This document shows, piece after piece, positions 41,811 to 53,100 of a DNA stretch of 64,000 bases. The stretch lies in assembly GCA_001643675.2 (NCBI GenBank), contig LSRY02000010.1, positions 824,501 through 888,500 of the forward strand, given 5' to 3'. Position 1 is the first letter of the stretch. Each line of letters starts with the position of its first letter. Under the pieces are notes generated by a model. The model saw only the letters and a program-made list of their open reading frames with translations, had not been told where the DNA came from and searched no databases. This DNA is from Monocercomonoides exilis. Lineage: Eukaryota; Preaxostyla; Oxymonadida; Polymastigidae. Made by a program: the position numbers and the translations under genes.

Positions 41811-43060
41811 CACAAAGAGGAGAACAGTGGTGGAACAGCCGTCTTCGAAGATGCAATGTTCCCGAAGCAATAATCACCGAAGCTAAAAATAGTGTATCGA
41901 CTTCTTCTTGGACAGCCAACACATTCGGATTCGCGCATTTTACCCAGGCATGGACTGAGGAAAATTGTGGAGAATTTCCACAAGACTTCGTGGAATGGTG
42001 TCGAAGGTGTGTCATGCTTTTTGTCAAACAAAAGGAAAAGGGATTCCCTCACACATGCTTGTGCGCCACGAGATCATTAATTTCTCTATTCTCAAGAATT
42101 AGTTATGGAGAGGACATTGGACAAGTTCCAATAATTAAGACAATCTTCCGCTCCTTCCACCGTTCCCATGTTCCCAGAAAACCTTTTACATATATGTGGT
42201 CGCTTGCCGTGGTCTTCGATTTCCACAACTCACATCCGAACAATATTGATCTATCCTTCTGAGAACTGACAGTTTAGTGCATAATGCTTTGCGTGCTATT
42301 CACAGCATGCCGCTTCCACGAACTCGAACAACAAACGATGAGCAAATCCATTTTTGACAACGATGCAATCCACATCCACACTCATCCAAAAACATCTATT
42401 CCCCCCAGTTATCTTCCAATTCCTTGCTTAGGAGAAGAAGATGAGAAGATCTGCCCAGCAATTGCCGTAAACTGCCTTTGGGAAAGAGTCCGAAGGACCT
42501 ACGAATCGAGAGACACATTTCTTCTAAACGCATCGCATCACACACCGCTGAAGACTTCAGGAATTAGTAAACTGGAAAAACTCGGAATGACACAGGTGGG
42601 GATCCCACAGGAGTTCAGACTCTTCACAATCAAGCTTGCAGCCATTTCCGCCTTGATCTTCAAGGGAGTACCTGAAGTGCTGATAGCGAGACATGCTCTC
42701 CTATCCCCAACAGCTCACACTCCAACGCGCTGCTTTCTTAGAGACAACGTTGCATCCGACATGGCCCACGCGCTAGTTGCTCCTCGGCAGGAAGATCAAA
42801 CCGCACTTTTTGCTTGCTACTGCCCATCCACTGCCAAAGCACCATTTCTCCCAGCCTCAGCACCACAGGAAATAACAAACCTCTTCTCAAGAACAATTGC
42901 GTTCCCACGACCACCCATTGCGGAACTGAACAACAAACTCAACTCGCAAGTCCCAAGCTCGCAGACAGTGGAGCCTACAAGAGAATGTAGCCGAATTGAA
43001 TATACCACAATTAGAACAGTTCAGACAAGTGAGATTGGTCATATTCAGGCAGATATATAG
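41762..43060 (+). pseudogene. DIRS tyrosine recombinase (YR), interrupted
   Basis: An N-terminal core-binding domain (SRLRRCNVPEAII, FAHFTQAWTEENCGEF) leads into the catalytic domain. Box A reads LFTACRFHELEQ with the first Arg kept. Just before it two in-frame stops occur (TGA 42260-42262, TAG 42275-42277). The H-x-x-R region reads FTIKLAAIS (His and Arg positions changed). GVPEVLIARHALLSPTAHT is followed by RCFLRD where the nucleophile Tyr is usually found. The alignment is by eye from the DIRS recombinase pattern. The enzyme is almost surely inactive. Confidence 0.7.
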
Positions 43061-43079
43061 CAATTTCCAACTATTATTA

Positions 43080-43177
43080 CTCCCATTACAAGAGGTGTTG
43101 TAGTTATCGTTTGTTCTGGAGAATTAAGGAACTTTGTTCTTTAATTCGTAAAGAACAAACAAAACTACAACACCTCT
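43080..43177 (+). repeat. DIRS internal complementary region (circle-junction template)
   Basis: Bases 43080 to about 43143 are complementary to the left end (39021-39083). Bases from about 43144 to 43177 are complementary to the right end, up to 43441. The two halves meet at ...gttctttaa/ttcgtaaag.... In DIRS replication this segment lets the cDNA ends be bridged and the circle closed. Confidence 0.9.
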
Positions 43178-43363
43178 CTATTTCCCACCACGAGTTCAAC
43201 TCTTCCCACCCTTTCGTTTTCATTGAAAAAGTTTTCATGTCAAATTTGCACTTGTATCATACTACATCAACCTCTGCGCACTTTGTTATTGCACAACTTT
43301 CCTTGTTTTGTACTTTTTTATTTTATTTCCATTCTTTTCACATCCACCGTTTTTTCACTTCAA

Positions 43364-43441
43364 TTGATAAGCGACTGGGCCCTTAATACAGGCTCTACTA
43401 CCATAACAAGAGGTGTTGTAGTTTTGTTTGTTCTTTACGAA
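43364..43441 (-). repeat. DIRS right inverted terminal repeat
   Basis: The reverse complement reads ...aaagaacaaacaaaactac, acacctcttgttatgg, gagcctgtatt. It differs from the left repeat in its first 20 bases, as expected for DIRS termini, which are not identical. Confidence 0.9.
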
Positions 43442-44154
43442 AAGAAAAGAAAACCTCAATTTGAAATTTTTTATTCTTCTATTGTTTTTTGTTGATCGTT
43501 ATTGATATTTTGTGAAAATTTCCTTCTGAATCTAATATATGTGAAATGTCGAATAGTTTAGAATTGAAAATTTTTGTCGAGTTAGAAATATTAACATTCT
43601 AATTAAGAATGTCCACAATAATTCTGAAAATAACTTATTTTTGTCAAAAGAAATTTTTGACAAGGCAAATAATTTTTTTCGCAACAGTTGTTATCTGACT
43701 TTGGCAAAAGTCTCTCTCTTTCTCACACACACACACTCTTTTTATTTTTCCTTTTCCATTTCCATATCATTTTCATTTTCATTTTCATTTTTCTTATTTT
43801 TATTTTTCTTTACACAATTGGTTTTACAGAAACTGGAAAAACGAAGAAAAAAGGAAGAAAAGATTTTTGCTAACAAATGAGCCATTTTAATCTTCCAGAA
43901 AAAATCAAACAGATAAGTAAATATTAATCAAACATTTTGACATTTAAAACACTTCAAAAATATTTTTTATAATAATTTTTGAATATAGCAAAAATTGGAA
44001 ATTTTGATTCAAGTTCAAAAATTAATTAATACAATTAATGTGGTTTTTTTTCCCAGTAATTTTTTGTTTTTTAATTCAATTAATAATCAGGAAAAGTAGT
44101 TTTCCTTGATTAAAATTTCAGATATCAATTGATTGATTCTCATAATTTGGTGAA
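43442..44154. other. AT-rich spacer with simple sequence
   Basis: Lies between the DIRS right end and the 3' end of the Sfi1-like gene. It contains a short (CA)n and (CATTTT)n-like stretch around 43720-43800. No gene recognised. Confidence 0.55.
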
Positions 44155-47100
44155 TTAGATCCAACTTATATCATCATCTTCAACAACAGAAATATCTTCG
44201 GAAAGATCGCTTCCAACTGAATCTTCATCGACATTCCACAGGGAATCGTCTTGAGATGACTGATCAGTACATGTCTTTCGCAAAAGAGCTCCAACTGCTT
44301 CTTTAGACTGATTTAACTGCTTGAACAGCCTTCTCCTATCCTTCATCATTCTCTCTTCCTCTTCCTTCTTCGCAGACTTCGCTTGCGTTTGAAGACGCGA
44401 TGTGGAGCTTGTGGGTGTCTGCGTTGCAAGAGGCGTGGTGGGTACAAACAGGCTAAGTGATGAATGCCGTGAAAGCGAAGATCTTAACTCTTTCAGCTTC
44501 CATCTCTCATCTATTGCAATTTTCCTTTCTTTCTCTTTCTCATCAGCAAGGATTTTTTCATCGAGTATTTTCTGCTGCTCTTCAGGAGTAAACTCAATTA
44601 ACTTCTCCTTCTTCATTGTACCAATAAGAAGATTCCAGTTTATCTCTTCGCGCTCAATTCGGCTTTTCAGCAAATCCTCAATTTCCTTTTCTTCTTCTGT
44701 CTGTTGAACAATACGCTCAATTATTTTTGACTCCTTTCTTGTTTTAGCCAAGTTTTGCCCACTTGATACCATTCCCGATCCAGATCCCAATCCAAAGCCT
44801 TTGCTACGTGTAGTAAGTCCTTCCCCATCATCACCCCTTATACTTCTGGATGTGTTCTGCCGGCTTTCTCCATAGGTCCGGCTTCTTCTTGTAGTCTTGC
44901 CTCCTCCCACATTCCCCCTCACAGACATAAGCCCGTCTCCAAACAATGAACGCGAGGAGACCATCCCACTTCCTCCACCGCCACCTGTTTTTGTGTGAAA
45001 CGTCATCGCATCGTCGTCTCTTCTCGATTCTGGATTCGATGCGTCTTCACGGTGTCGCGCTGTTGATTGAGTAGTTGATCCATTTCCACTACCGGCCAGC
45101 AGAAATGACTTGCTGCCCATCTTCTTTCGCATCAGGGTGGATGATGTCCGCTTCAGTTTTAGCATCGACGATCTCCCACTTCTGACAGTTTTGTCTCTTG
45201 CAGTTGTCTGTGTTGATGAGGCCTCTTTTAAGAATCCTTCCTCTTGAGCTTGCTTCAGTTCCAATGCAGCCTTTTCTTTCTTTTCTTGCTCGGTCAGTGT
45301 GTCTTCATACTCTTTTTGAAGTTGAATAAGTCTTCTCCGTTCTTTAGCTCTCGGAGTTAGTTCATCATCAGGCACATCGTTGTCAGCAAAGTCCAGCATG
45401 ATTTCCTCAGAGTTAACTGTCTCCAGCTCATCAGCACACAATCCAGGAGACTTTCTTTCGTTTGCAACTCCAGTTTGACCATCAGGAAGCGGAGTATCTC
45501 TCCTTGAAAGAGTTCTGTATCCCTTTTGATTGTCTAGAGTCGTTTTATCTCTATTTTCCTCTTGCAGCTTTTCCCTGTTTCGCTTTCGTCCTTTTTCTTT
45601 CAATTCTTTTTCCTTCCGCTCGCGTTCAATTCGCTCTCTTTCCTCTTTTTCCTTTCTTTCTCTTTCTTCTCTTTCCTCTTTTTCCTTCTTCTCTCGTTCT
45701 TCTCTCTCCTTTTTGGCTTTGTTTAGTAAAGCAATCGTTTCTTTTGTCGGTGCAAGTGTCACTAGCGACGGTATGTTCAGATCAGATCTTGCGAGAGGCA
45801 CAAGAGTAGGCTCAGCAAGCGGAGCTAACGAACCTCCTCTCTGCAGGAACGTATGCTTGGACCATCCAAAAGAATGCCGAGACGCCATTGGATGCTCGAT
45901 TTTCGTTGTGTAGTTTGGGTTAAACTCAATATGCAGCTTTTCTTTCTCTTTATCTGCTCCGTCCACAGAAAGTGAGGATCTCCGGTTTGAATGAATGGGA
46001 GTACTAGATAAAGAAAAAGACTGAGATGAAGATGGCGAAAGCGTGGGAGTGAAAGATGGAGACATGTTTGCCATCATAACGAGAGGAGGAGCATCAATAG
46101 TCAGATTACGCTGCGATGACCGCATTTCTGAAGAGCGAGTGGGAGGCTTTGAAAAAGGAAAAGAAGCTGTTGTGCCGAGTTCGAGAGAAGACAAAGGCAA
46201 TCGTGGGGGCAAGGAAGAGGAAGACAAAGTAGAAGCAGATTCTCCTCCAACTTCAGATTGCGCAAGTGAAGCCTCAGACTGACTGGAAGCAGCAACTTCA
46301 TCTGGAGAAGATTTTGTATTTTGTGGAGGAAAGTCCTGCTGCTCGGTGGATAGCATTGCTGATTCACGGCCTTCCATTCCCGAAGTTAATTCTGAAGAAA
46401 CAAAGACTGAAGAAGATGAAGAACCCACAGGCGATGGGGTGAAAGCAGGTGAAATGGCGTGTGTTATGGATGAATCTGAGAGATTGCGGGAGAACATCGA
46501 AGATGGCGATACCGAAGGAGGAACAGCCGAAGTCGTTAACGAAGCTGAAGCGAGAGATGGAGAAGGAGTAGGCAGTGAAGCAATTGACCCAACAGGAGAT
46601 GCAGACGGCGAAGGAGAAGCAGATGGTGATATGGAAGGAAAGAATGAGCTTGATGCAACAGGAGCAGTTGATGTCGATGCAAGGGAAGAGGAAGAAATAG
46701 AAGAAGCAAATGGGAGCTGTTCAGCGGAGCTATTTGGCAAAAACGATGCCAGCGGACGAGAAGAGCCAGAAGCCCTGGATGCGGAAGCAAATGTAGCTGC
46801 AGAAAGAAGCTGAGAAGAGGAGGACATCGATGAAAAGTAACCAGGAAATTTCGATTGAGATGAAGAAGCCAAAGAAGCTGTTGGTAACGATACTTGAGAG
46901 CTTGGAGCATGTTTGAAGGCAACAAGTTCAATGTCATCTTTGCCATTCATTGTTTTTGAATATTCTTCTATTTCCTTCAGTTTACTACCAATTGATCCAA
47001 GAAAGTGTGTTGAGCTGCTTGTTTGATCGTTTTCTTCTTCAAATAACTGGTTCAACAACTGCTGCTTCTTGTAATTGTTTAGCCACTGCCTGTCCTCCTC

Positions 47101-50100
47101 CTCCTCTCTCTTTTTACGTATTTCTTCATCCTCCAGTTCATCCAGCTCATCAAATATGGATGTGTCATCAACGCTGAATTCTGCGCTATCGTTGTCTGTG
47201 TTGTTGCTTTCTGTCCCTGGAGTCAGCGCAGAAAGCATAGTCGCTGCACTCCGCTCGCTCTTTGGTGTGCGACTTGTGCGTTTTGATGCATCGTCCCGTA
47301 CACTAACAAGCTCATCCCCCAAAATCTCTTTCTTCACTGTGCCATTCACTTTCTGCATTTCTCGCATAAACATCTTTAAGTCAGCATCTCGGGCCTCTCT
47401 TCGCAGCTTCATCTCTTCCTCGAACTTCCCCAGATCAGTCATCAGATTCGTTAATAACTGGCGAATTCGTGGAAACTCTGTTTTGAACTTCTCTTCACGA
47501 TTTTGTTTCCATCCTTCGTAGTTCTCCTTCATTTGCGCCATCACATTGTTGAACTCTTCTTCTCTTTCCAACTGCAACTTTCTCTTCTTTCGCACCCTTT
47601 TCATTCGAACAACATACTTTTGCCATGAACCAAACACACGTTTCATTACATTCAGATCTCCTCGATGTTTCATCTCTTTCTTCTCTCTCCTCTTTTCCAT
47701 CCATTCTCTCCATCTTAGCAGTACAACAGGGCACAGCCTCACAAACGCGAATCGCATCAGTACACGCTCAAGAATGTCCTTTCGAATATAATCTTCTCTG
47801 AGAGCTTGCAAGAACGGAACACTCGCCCAACGTGAAGGCAGCGCAGGTATAAACTCTTCCGATAAGCGGAAAAACACAATCGCACGCAGCTTAACCGCCT
47901 TCTTGTATTGTGCCAACGCTGCCCAATACACAAACTTCCGAGTGCATTGCCTGCGCAGGATAAATCGCTGGCAACGCTGCGATCGGAAAATGCGAGTGAG
48001 GATGATGTTTGGAGCTGCCCAAAGCTTCCAGCGCTGAATCGCATCGTGTTTGAGATGCATTTTGTGCTTTTGTGTCACTAACCTTTCAAAGCGATCAAGC
48101 TGTTTCTTTTTTCTCAGCCAAACGAATCTCCAGTGCCGAATGCATCGCAGCTGTAGTGCAGTGTTGTACACGTCCACCATAACATATGCAATCTTGCGTC
48201 TTCTTATCTGCTTCACCGTCCACCATCGCCACATCTGAAATGCGTTCACCGACAGATCTTGTATTTTCTGTTCTTTCTTCTGTTTGTATTTCAAAAACTT
48301 CCTTCTCTGCAGAATACGCCTGAACCACTGTTGGATCACTTTTGCAGACTTTTGTCTGCGCATAAGCTGCTCAAAGCTCATTGGCTCGCTTCCGTCTGTT
48401 GACACCCGGCCGTTCTCGTCCATCATCATCAGCAATGCTTTCGTGTCCGAAGGAATCTCCGATAATCTATCTGAGCGCAGAGTGCCATCTGCATTTACTC
48501 CATCTCTGCCTTGTCCCATCCCTCCGTTCTGGTCTCCGCCCTTTCCTGAGTGTGAAGCTCCTTTCAGTTTTGATGAGCCGTGCCAACTTTTTATTAGCTG
48601 TGATAAAAGAACCGTTGGCGTTTTTGAACTGGCTGCAGTTGAACCGCCTGCAACATCTCGTCCTCCTTTGCCACCTCCAGTGAAATCAAAGCCCATTGCC
48701 TTTAGTTTTCCTTTCAGAAGAGTTGCCATTGATGTTCTTGGCTTTGCAGGCTGATTCTTTTTATCAGTATCTTCGTCTTCACTTCCAGCATTGTAAATAT
48801 CACCACTTGCCGAAGAGTTAAACTTCTTTTTCTTATTAGCATCGCCAGTAGCTCCCGTTAATCTATTCCACAATGATGCTGCATCCTTCACTCCAAGCTT
48901 GTCGAGTTCTTCATCAGAAATCGGAGGGGAAACACGAAACTTTGACTGCGGAGACATTGGACTAACATCATCTCCCTGTCCCTGCCCGATTGAAGTTGAA
49001 TGCAGCATGTAAGCAGGCGGAGATGGAGAAGGAGCAACTCCATTGGCAGAAAACGCTGAATCTGTTGCTTGTTGATTGCTTCCGGTTGGAGTGGTTTGAT
49101 TTTGAGGTGGATGGAACGAAAATGACTGTCTGTATTGTCCCATCATCGACAAAGAGCGACGGATAACAGGCTTTGGATGAGAATAAGGAACGAGTGTAAT
49201 TCCCCCAATTGTTGGCGATTTTGTAAGTGGAGAATCCGAAATTTGAGAAGGACTGCGTGGCGTCGTCTTTTGGGAGATGGACGTTGTAGTCGGAGAGCTG
49301 AATGAGTCAAAATCGAATTTTCCAACGGGACCAGCACCGCGTGCAGACGAAGGTGTGAACATTTCGTGGTGTGAGGCAGTGCCACGAACTGACGTTGGAG
49401 TGTTTTGATTGCTGCCGTTTGAATGACGCGGTGTTGATGTTGGTGCAATAGCTGTTGGTAGGATGTTTATGCTGAATGAAGCTGATCTGGTGGGAACAGC
49501 AAACATGTTTGGTGGTGGATGAAACATTTGAAACATGCCAAGAGAGTGTCGAGGTGTTGTGTGGAAGGGATCAAAGGAATTGTGGTCAACATTTATTAAC
49601 AAAGGTTTTGTATTCATTGGCTGACCGGATTGCCCAAAAAGAGTTGAGCCATTGTTGTTTTTGGTCGCTTCTGTGCTTTCTTTCTTTTCGTCTGTACTTT
49701 CATTCGATTTGTTTGCTTCTGTTGCTTCATTCTCACCAGTGCTTTTCTCATCCTCCAATTGCAAACGCGATGTTGCCGAATCAATCGGAGGGAGTGAAGA
49801 AGTGGTTTCTCTACGGTGGAACTGCTGCTCCTCCTCCCACTCGTCTCCTTCCTGAATGGCTGGTGGCAGCAGCGACGTCTTCATCACTTGCAAGTCCAGC
49901 TCGTCTTCTTCCGACTCTTCTTCCATTTCCATTTGCTGTGAGCTTTCATCGCTGAAGCCTGAATTAGCACTCTCTTTCGTTCCATCGCTGTCATCATCCT
50001 CTCCCAATGAATGTTGGCCATTTGAATGCAATTGATTACTCTGATGGCAAATTCTCCTCTGTGTCGAGTCGACTCTGCAAAATTCACCATTTTCACCTTC

Positions 50101-53100
50101 AAATACATTCGAGAATTTTTTGCTTCCGGCTTCTGTTTCTCTCTTTCTCGCTTCCTCTCTCTTCTCATCTTCACAAGCATCTTTATCAACGGCTCGTCTA
50201 TCGCTTCCGATATTTGACCCCTCATTCATTTTGAGTTGCTGCCCAATTGCTTCATTGTCCGCGATGCCATTTGACTTTGAACTTTCTTCTTGTTCTTGCT
50301 TTTGCATGAGACTTCGTTCCATTTTCCTCTTTTTCTTTTCTTCCTTCTTCTCTTCTCTTTCTCTTCTTTTGATCTCCCTTTCCACTTCGTTCAAAATAGT
50401 GTTCTCGTCATTTTCGACATCAAGAGGCGACAAATCTTCGCTTTGAAGGCTGCTTTTGCGACGATGATGATGTGATCGTCGATGATGGTGATGATGATGG
50501 TGGTTGTGCTTGTGAGTGGGCAATGAAGGACTGCGAAGATGACGCTTACTTCCCCTTTCGGCATTTGCTTGAATATCAGCATTTTCAATTACATCTTTTT
50601 CGCTTTTTTCATTTTGTGATCCATTCTCATTGTTCATGCTCCTTCTCGAACGTGAAGAATGTACAGAAGTTTTATCTTTTGTTCTGTTTGTGCTTTTTGA
50701 AGTGTAAGACGTTGACGACTCAGAGCCTGTCTGAGACGATGGAGATTTGAGAGAAGACGACGAGTCAGCAGAGCTGCTGTTGCGCGAGTGACTGGAGCTG
50801 TCTGTGCGGGACGAGGTGCGGCTACTGTGCGACGAGCTCACACTGAGAGTGGATCGGTGTGACTCCGAAGCTCGTCCACTTGTTTTCGAGTGAGGAGAGC
50901 TCGAATGGAACGTGGCAGTGGACGAAGAGGAGGCCCGGCTGTTGACTGAGATCAGATCAGTCGACGACTGCTGACCAATCTGCGATGAGTTGGCAGACGA
51001 GTTGCGCTGATGATGCGTTCTTTTCTTTCTGTTGCTGCTCACCCGCGACGACTCTTTGCAGCTGCTCCGTGCCATCCCCAACCGTACAGACGACGCAGCT
51101 GCAGGTGCCAAAACAAGCCCTTCTCGCTGGTGCTTCACAAGATTGCTGATAAGGCGCTGCTTCGGAGCCTTGTTGCTTTCTGAAATAGAACGAGACAATA
51201 TTTCAGTGAGCACATAAGACAGCCGGCTGTTTTTTCTCATCTCCTTCTGGCGCTTGAAGTTTTCTTCGGCTTCATCGCTGGTGTTGTTAGTCAGCTCACC
51301 TTCCGTCTTCATCAGTGGATCCAGATCTGTTCCATCGTATCGATTGACAGCCGATGGCGGGACAAAAAGAAGCGATGTAGATCCTAGCTTCTTCCTGTTT
51401 TTGTTGCTCCCATGCTCTCCTCGACTCATCCAATGCTTGTCTGCTCCCTGCAGCTTGTGGATGAGTGTTCGCGAGCTGTTTGTTCCGCTTGTGAGCGAAG
51501 GCGAAGGAACAGGCGATTTCCTTTTGCTGCTGCGAGATGCACCGCTTTTGCGTGTCAAATGAGCAGTATGGCCTTCGTCTGGAAGTGCAGAAGGAGAAGC
51601 TAAGACACAGCTAGTAGTTGACTCCACACCATCCGAAGTGGGAATGCCTGCAGAGAACGGGGTTGCTGGGATGGAGCCAGGTATTTCAAAGGAACGAGAT
51701 GGAGAGGTTGGAGAAGTGAGGCCTGAAAAGTTTGCATCAGAAAGCGCTCCTCCTTCGATTGACTGCTGCATCGCCATGAAAAATGATGTGTTTGCATCAA
51801 ATGGAGGAGCAGCAAACGAAGAAGGAGAGTTATGTGATTGAAGTGAATGCATTGCAGATGATGAATCAAAAGGCATGCTGGCAGAAGAAGCAGAAGTTCC
51901 ATTCACACTTTGTTCTCCATCAAGCTGCAGTTGGCTTGCTTTATACGAGCGTCTTGTTGCTGAATGGTTACGTGCCAACTGTGTTTTTTCATTGCCTCTG
52001 TCGCTAAACGGATCATCAGATGCATTTGCTTCGTATCCTCTTGAAGCTTCGTTGTTTGTGACTGGACGAAGAAGAGAAAGATTGCGTGTGGTAGCAGCAC
52101 GCACCCGTCTGAAGAGAGAACTGGTTGATTCGCTCTCTTCGAGTCCTTGCGTTAAAGACAGCTCATTGTCGACCGTAGTCAACGATCGCTGTGAGCGCGT
52201 TGGATAGTTTCCGCCTTGTCTGCTTCTATTAGCACTTTCATCTGTTGTATTATCAATAGAAAATGGAGAGGCTTCGTTGTCTTCATATTCATTGTCATCA
52301 TCAACTCCAATCTGCGCAACTGTGCGGCTTCTTCTTTTGCTTCTTCGTCTGCCAGAAGCTGCCCGCTGCTTCGGAGACAGGATGTTTTCCTTGTTTCTTG
52401 GTGCATATTCGCTTGTAGCTGAAGTGAGTGTCCGTGAAGTGTATGAAATGGCTGGGAGTGTGCTGATGTGGGGGTTTGATGTGGATGCCATTGAAGGCTT
52501 GCGAAATGATGTGGATGTCAAAGAAGGTGCTTGAGTAATGGAAGGTGAAGTGGTTGTGACTGAGGAAGAGAGGGTTGTTGAATTTGAAATGGAAGCAGAA
52601 GCAGCTTGTGATATGTGAGATGTTGTTGTCTTTGAAGGAGATTGCGTGGCGTTTAAAGGCAAAGATGATGAAATGGTGATTGCTCGTGTCAGAAGTGATG
52701 AAGTGCTGTTGGAAGAGTCCATTGCAGGTGCTTTCTGAATGGAAGAGTAAGGAAAGAATGCATTGGAAAGCAGAGAAGGCGGAGGCTGAGGGCGCGAAGT
52801 GGAACTTTTTGACTGTGTAACAGGTGATTTTGATGCCTTTCTATGCAGATCAGTGGTATGTTCGGGCTGAGCCGGCGCATCTCTCTGTGCAATGAAAGAG
52901 ATGCCCGGCTGAATAATCAGATTCTTCTCATAGGCAGTCTGGCGCCGTGCGAGCGACTTGGCGTTTGGAACAGAAAGCAAATTGGAAGAAGGCACAAAAG
53001 AAGCAGAAGCGGAAGGCGGAAGATGCTTTGTGGAGTAAGTAGAAGGAAGTGGAGATAGCATATTTGAGGAGGATGAAGAGATACTCGGTTGAGGCTTCAT

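Larger units (their letters stand above)
39021..43441 (+). mobile_element. DIRS-type tyrosine-recombinase retrotransposon, full length but decayed
   Basis: The 4.4-kb element has the DIRS hallmarks: inverted terminal repeats, no LTR or poly(A) tail, an internal complementary region near the 3' end, and the order Gag-like - reverse transcriptase - RNase H - tyrosine recombinase. The internal region (43080-43177) equals the complement of the left end joined to the complement of the right end, and this defines the boundaries to within a few bases. DIRS elements replicate through a circular DNA that the recombinase integrates without target duplication (family knowledge), which fits the absence of an obvious direct repeat at the flanks. 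Every coding block carries at least one stop or frameshift, so this copy is not autonomous. Confidence 0.9.

Noticed and set aside
43641-43880. A Phe/Ser-rich frame downstream of the DIRS element.
   Set aside because: It translates CA and CATTTT simple repeats; no homology or exon structure seen.
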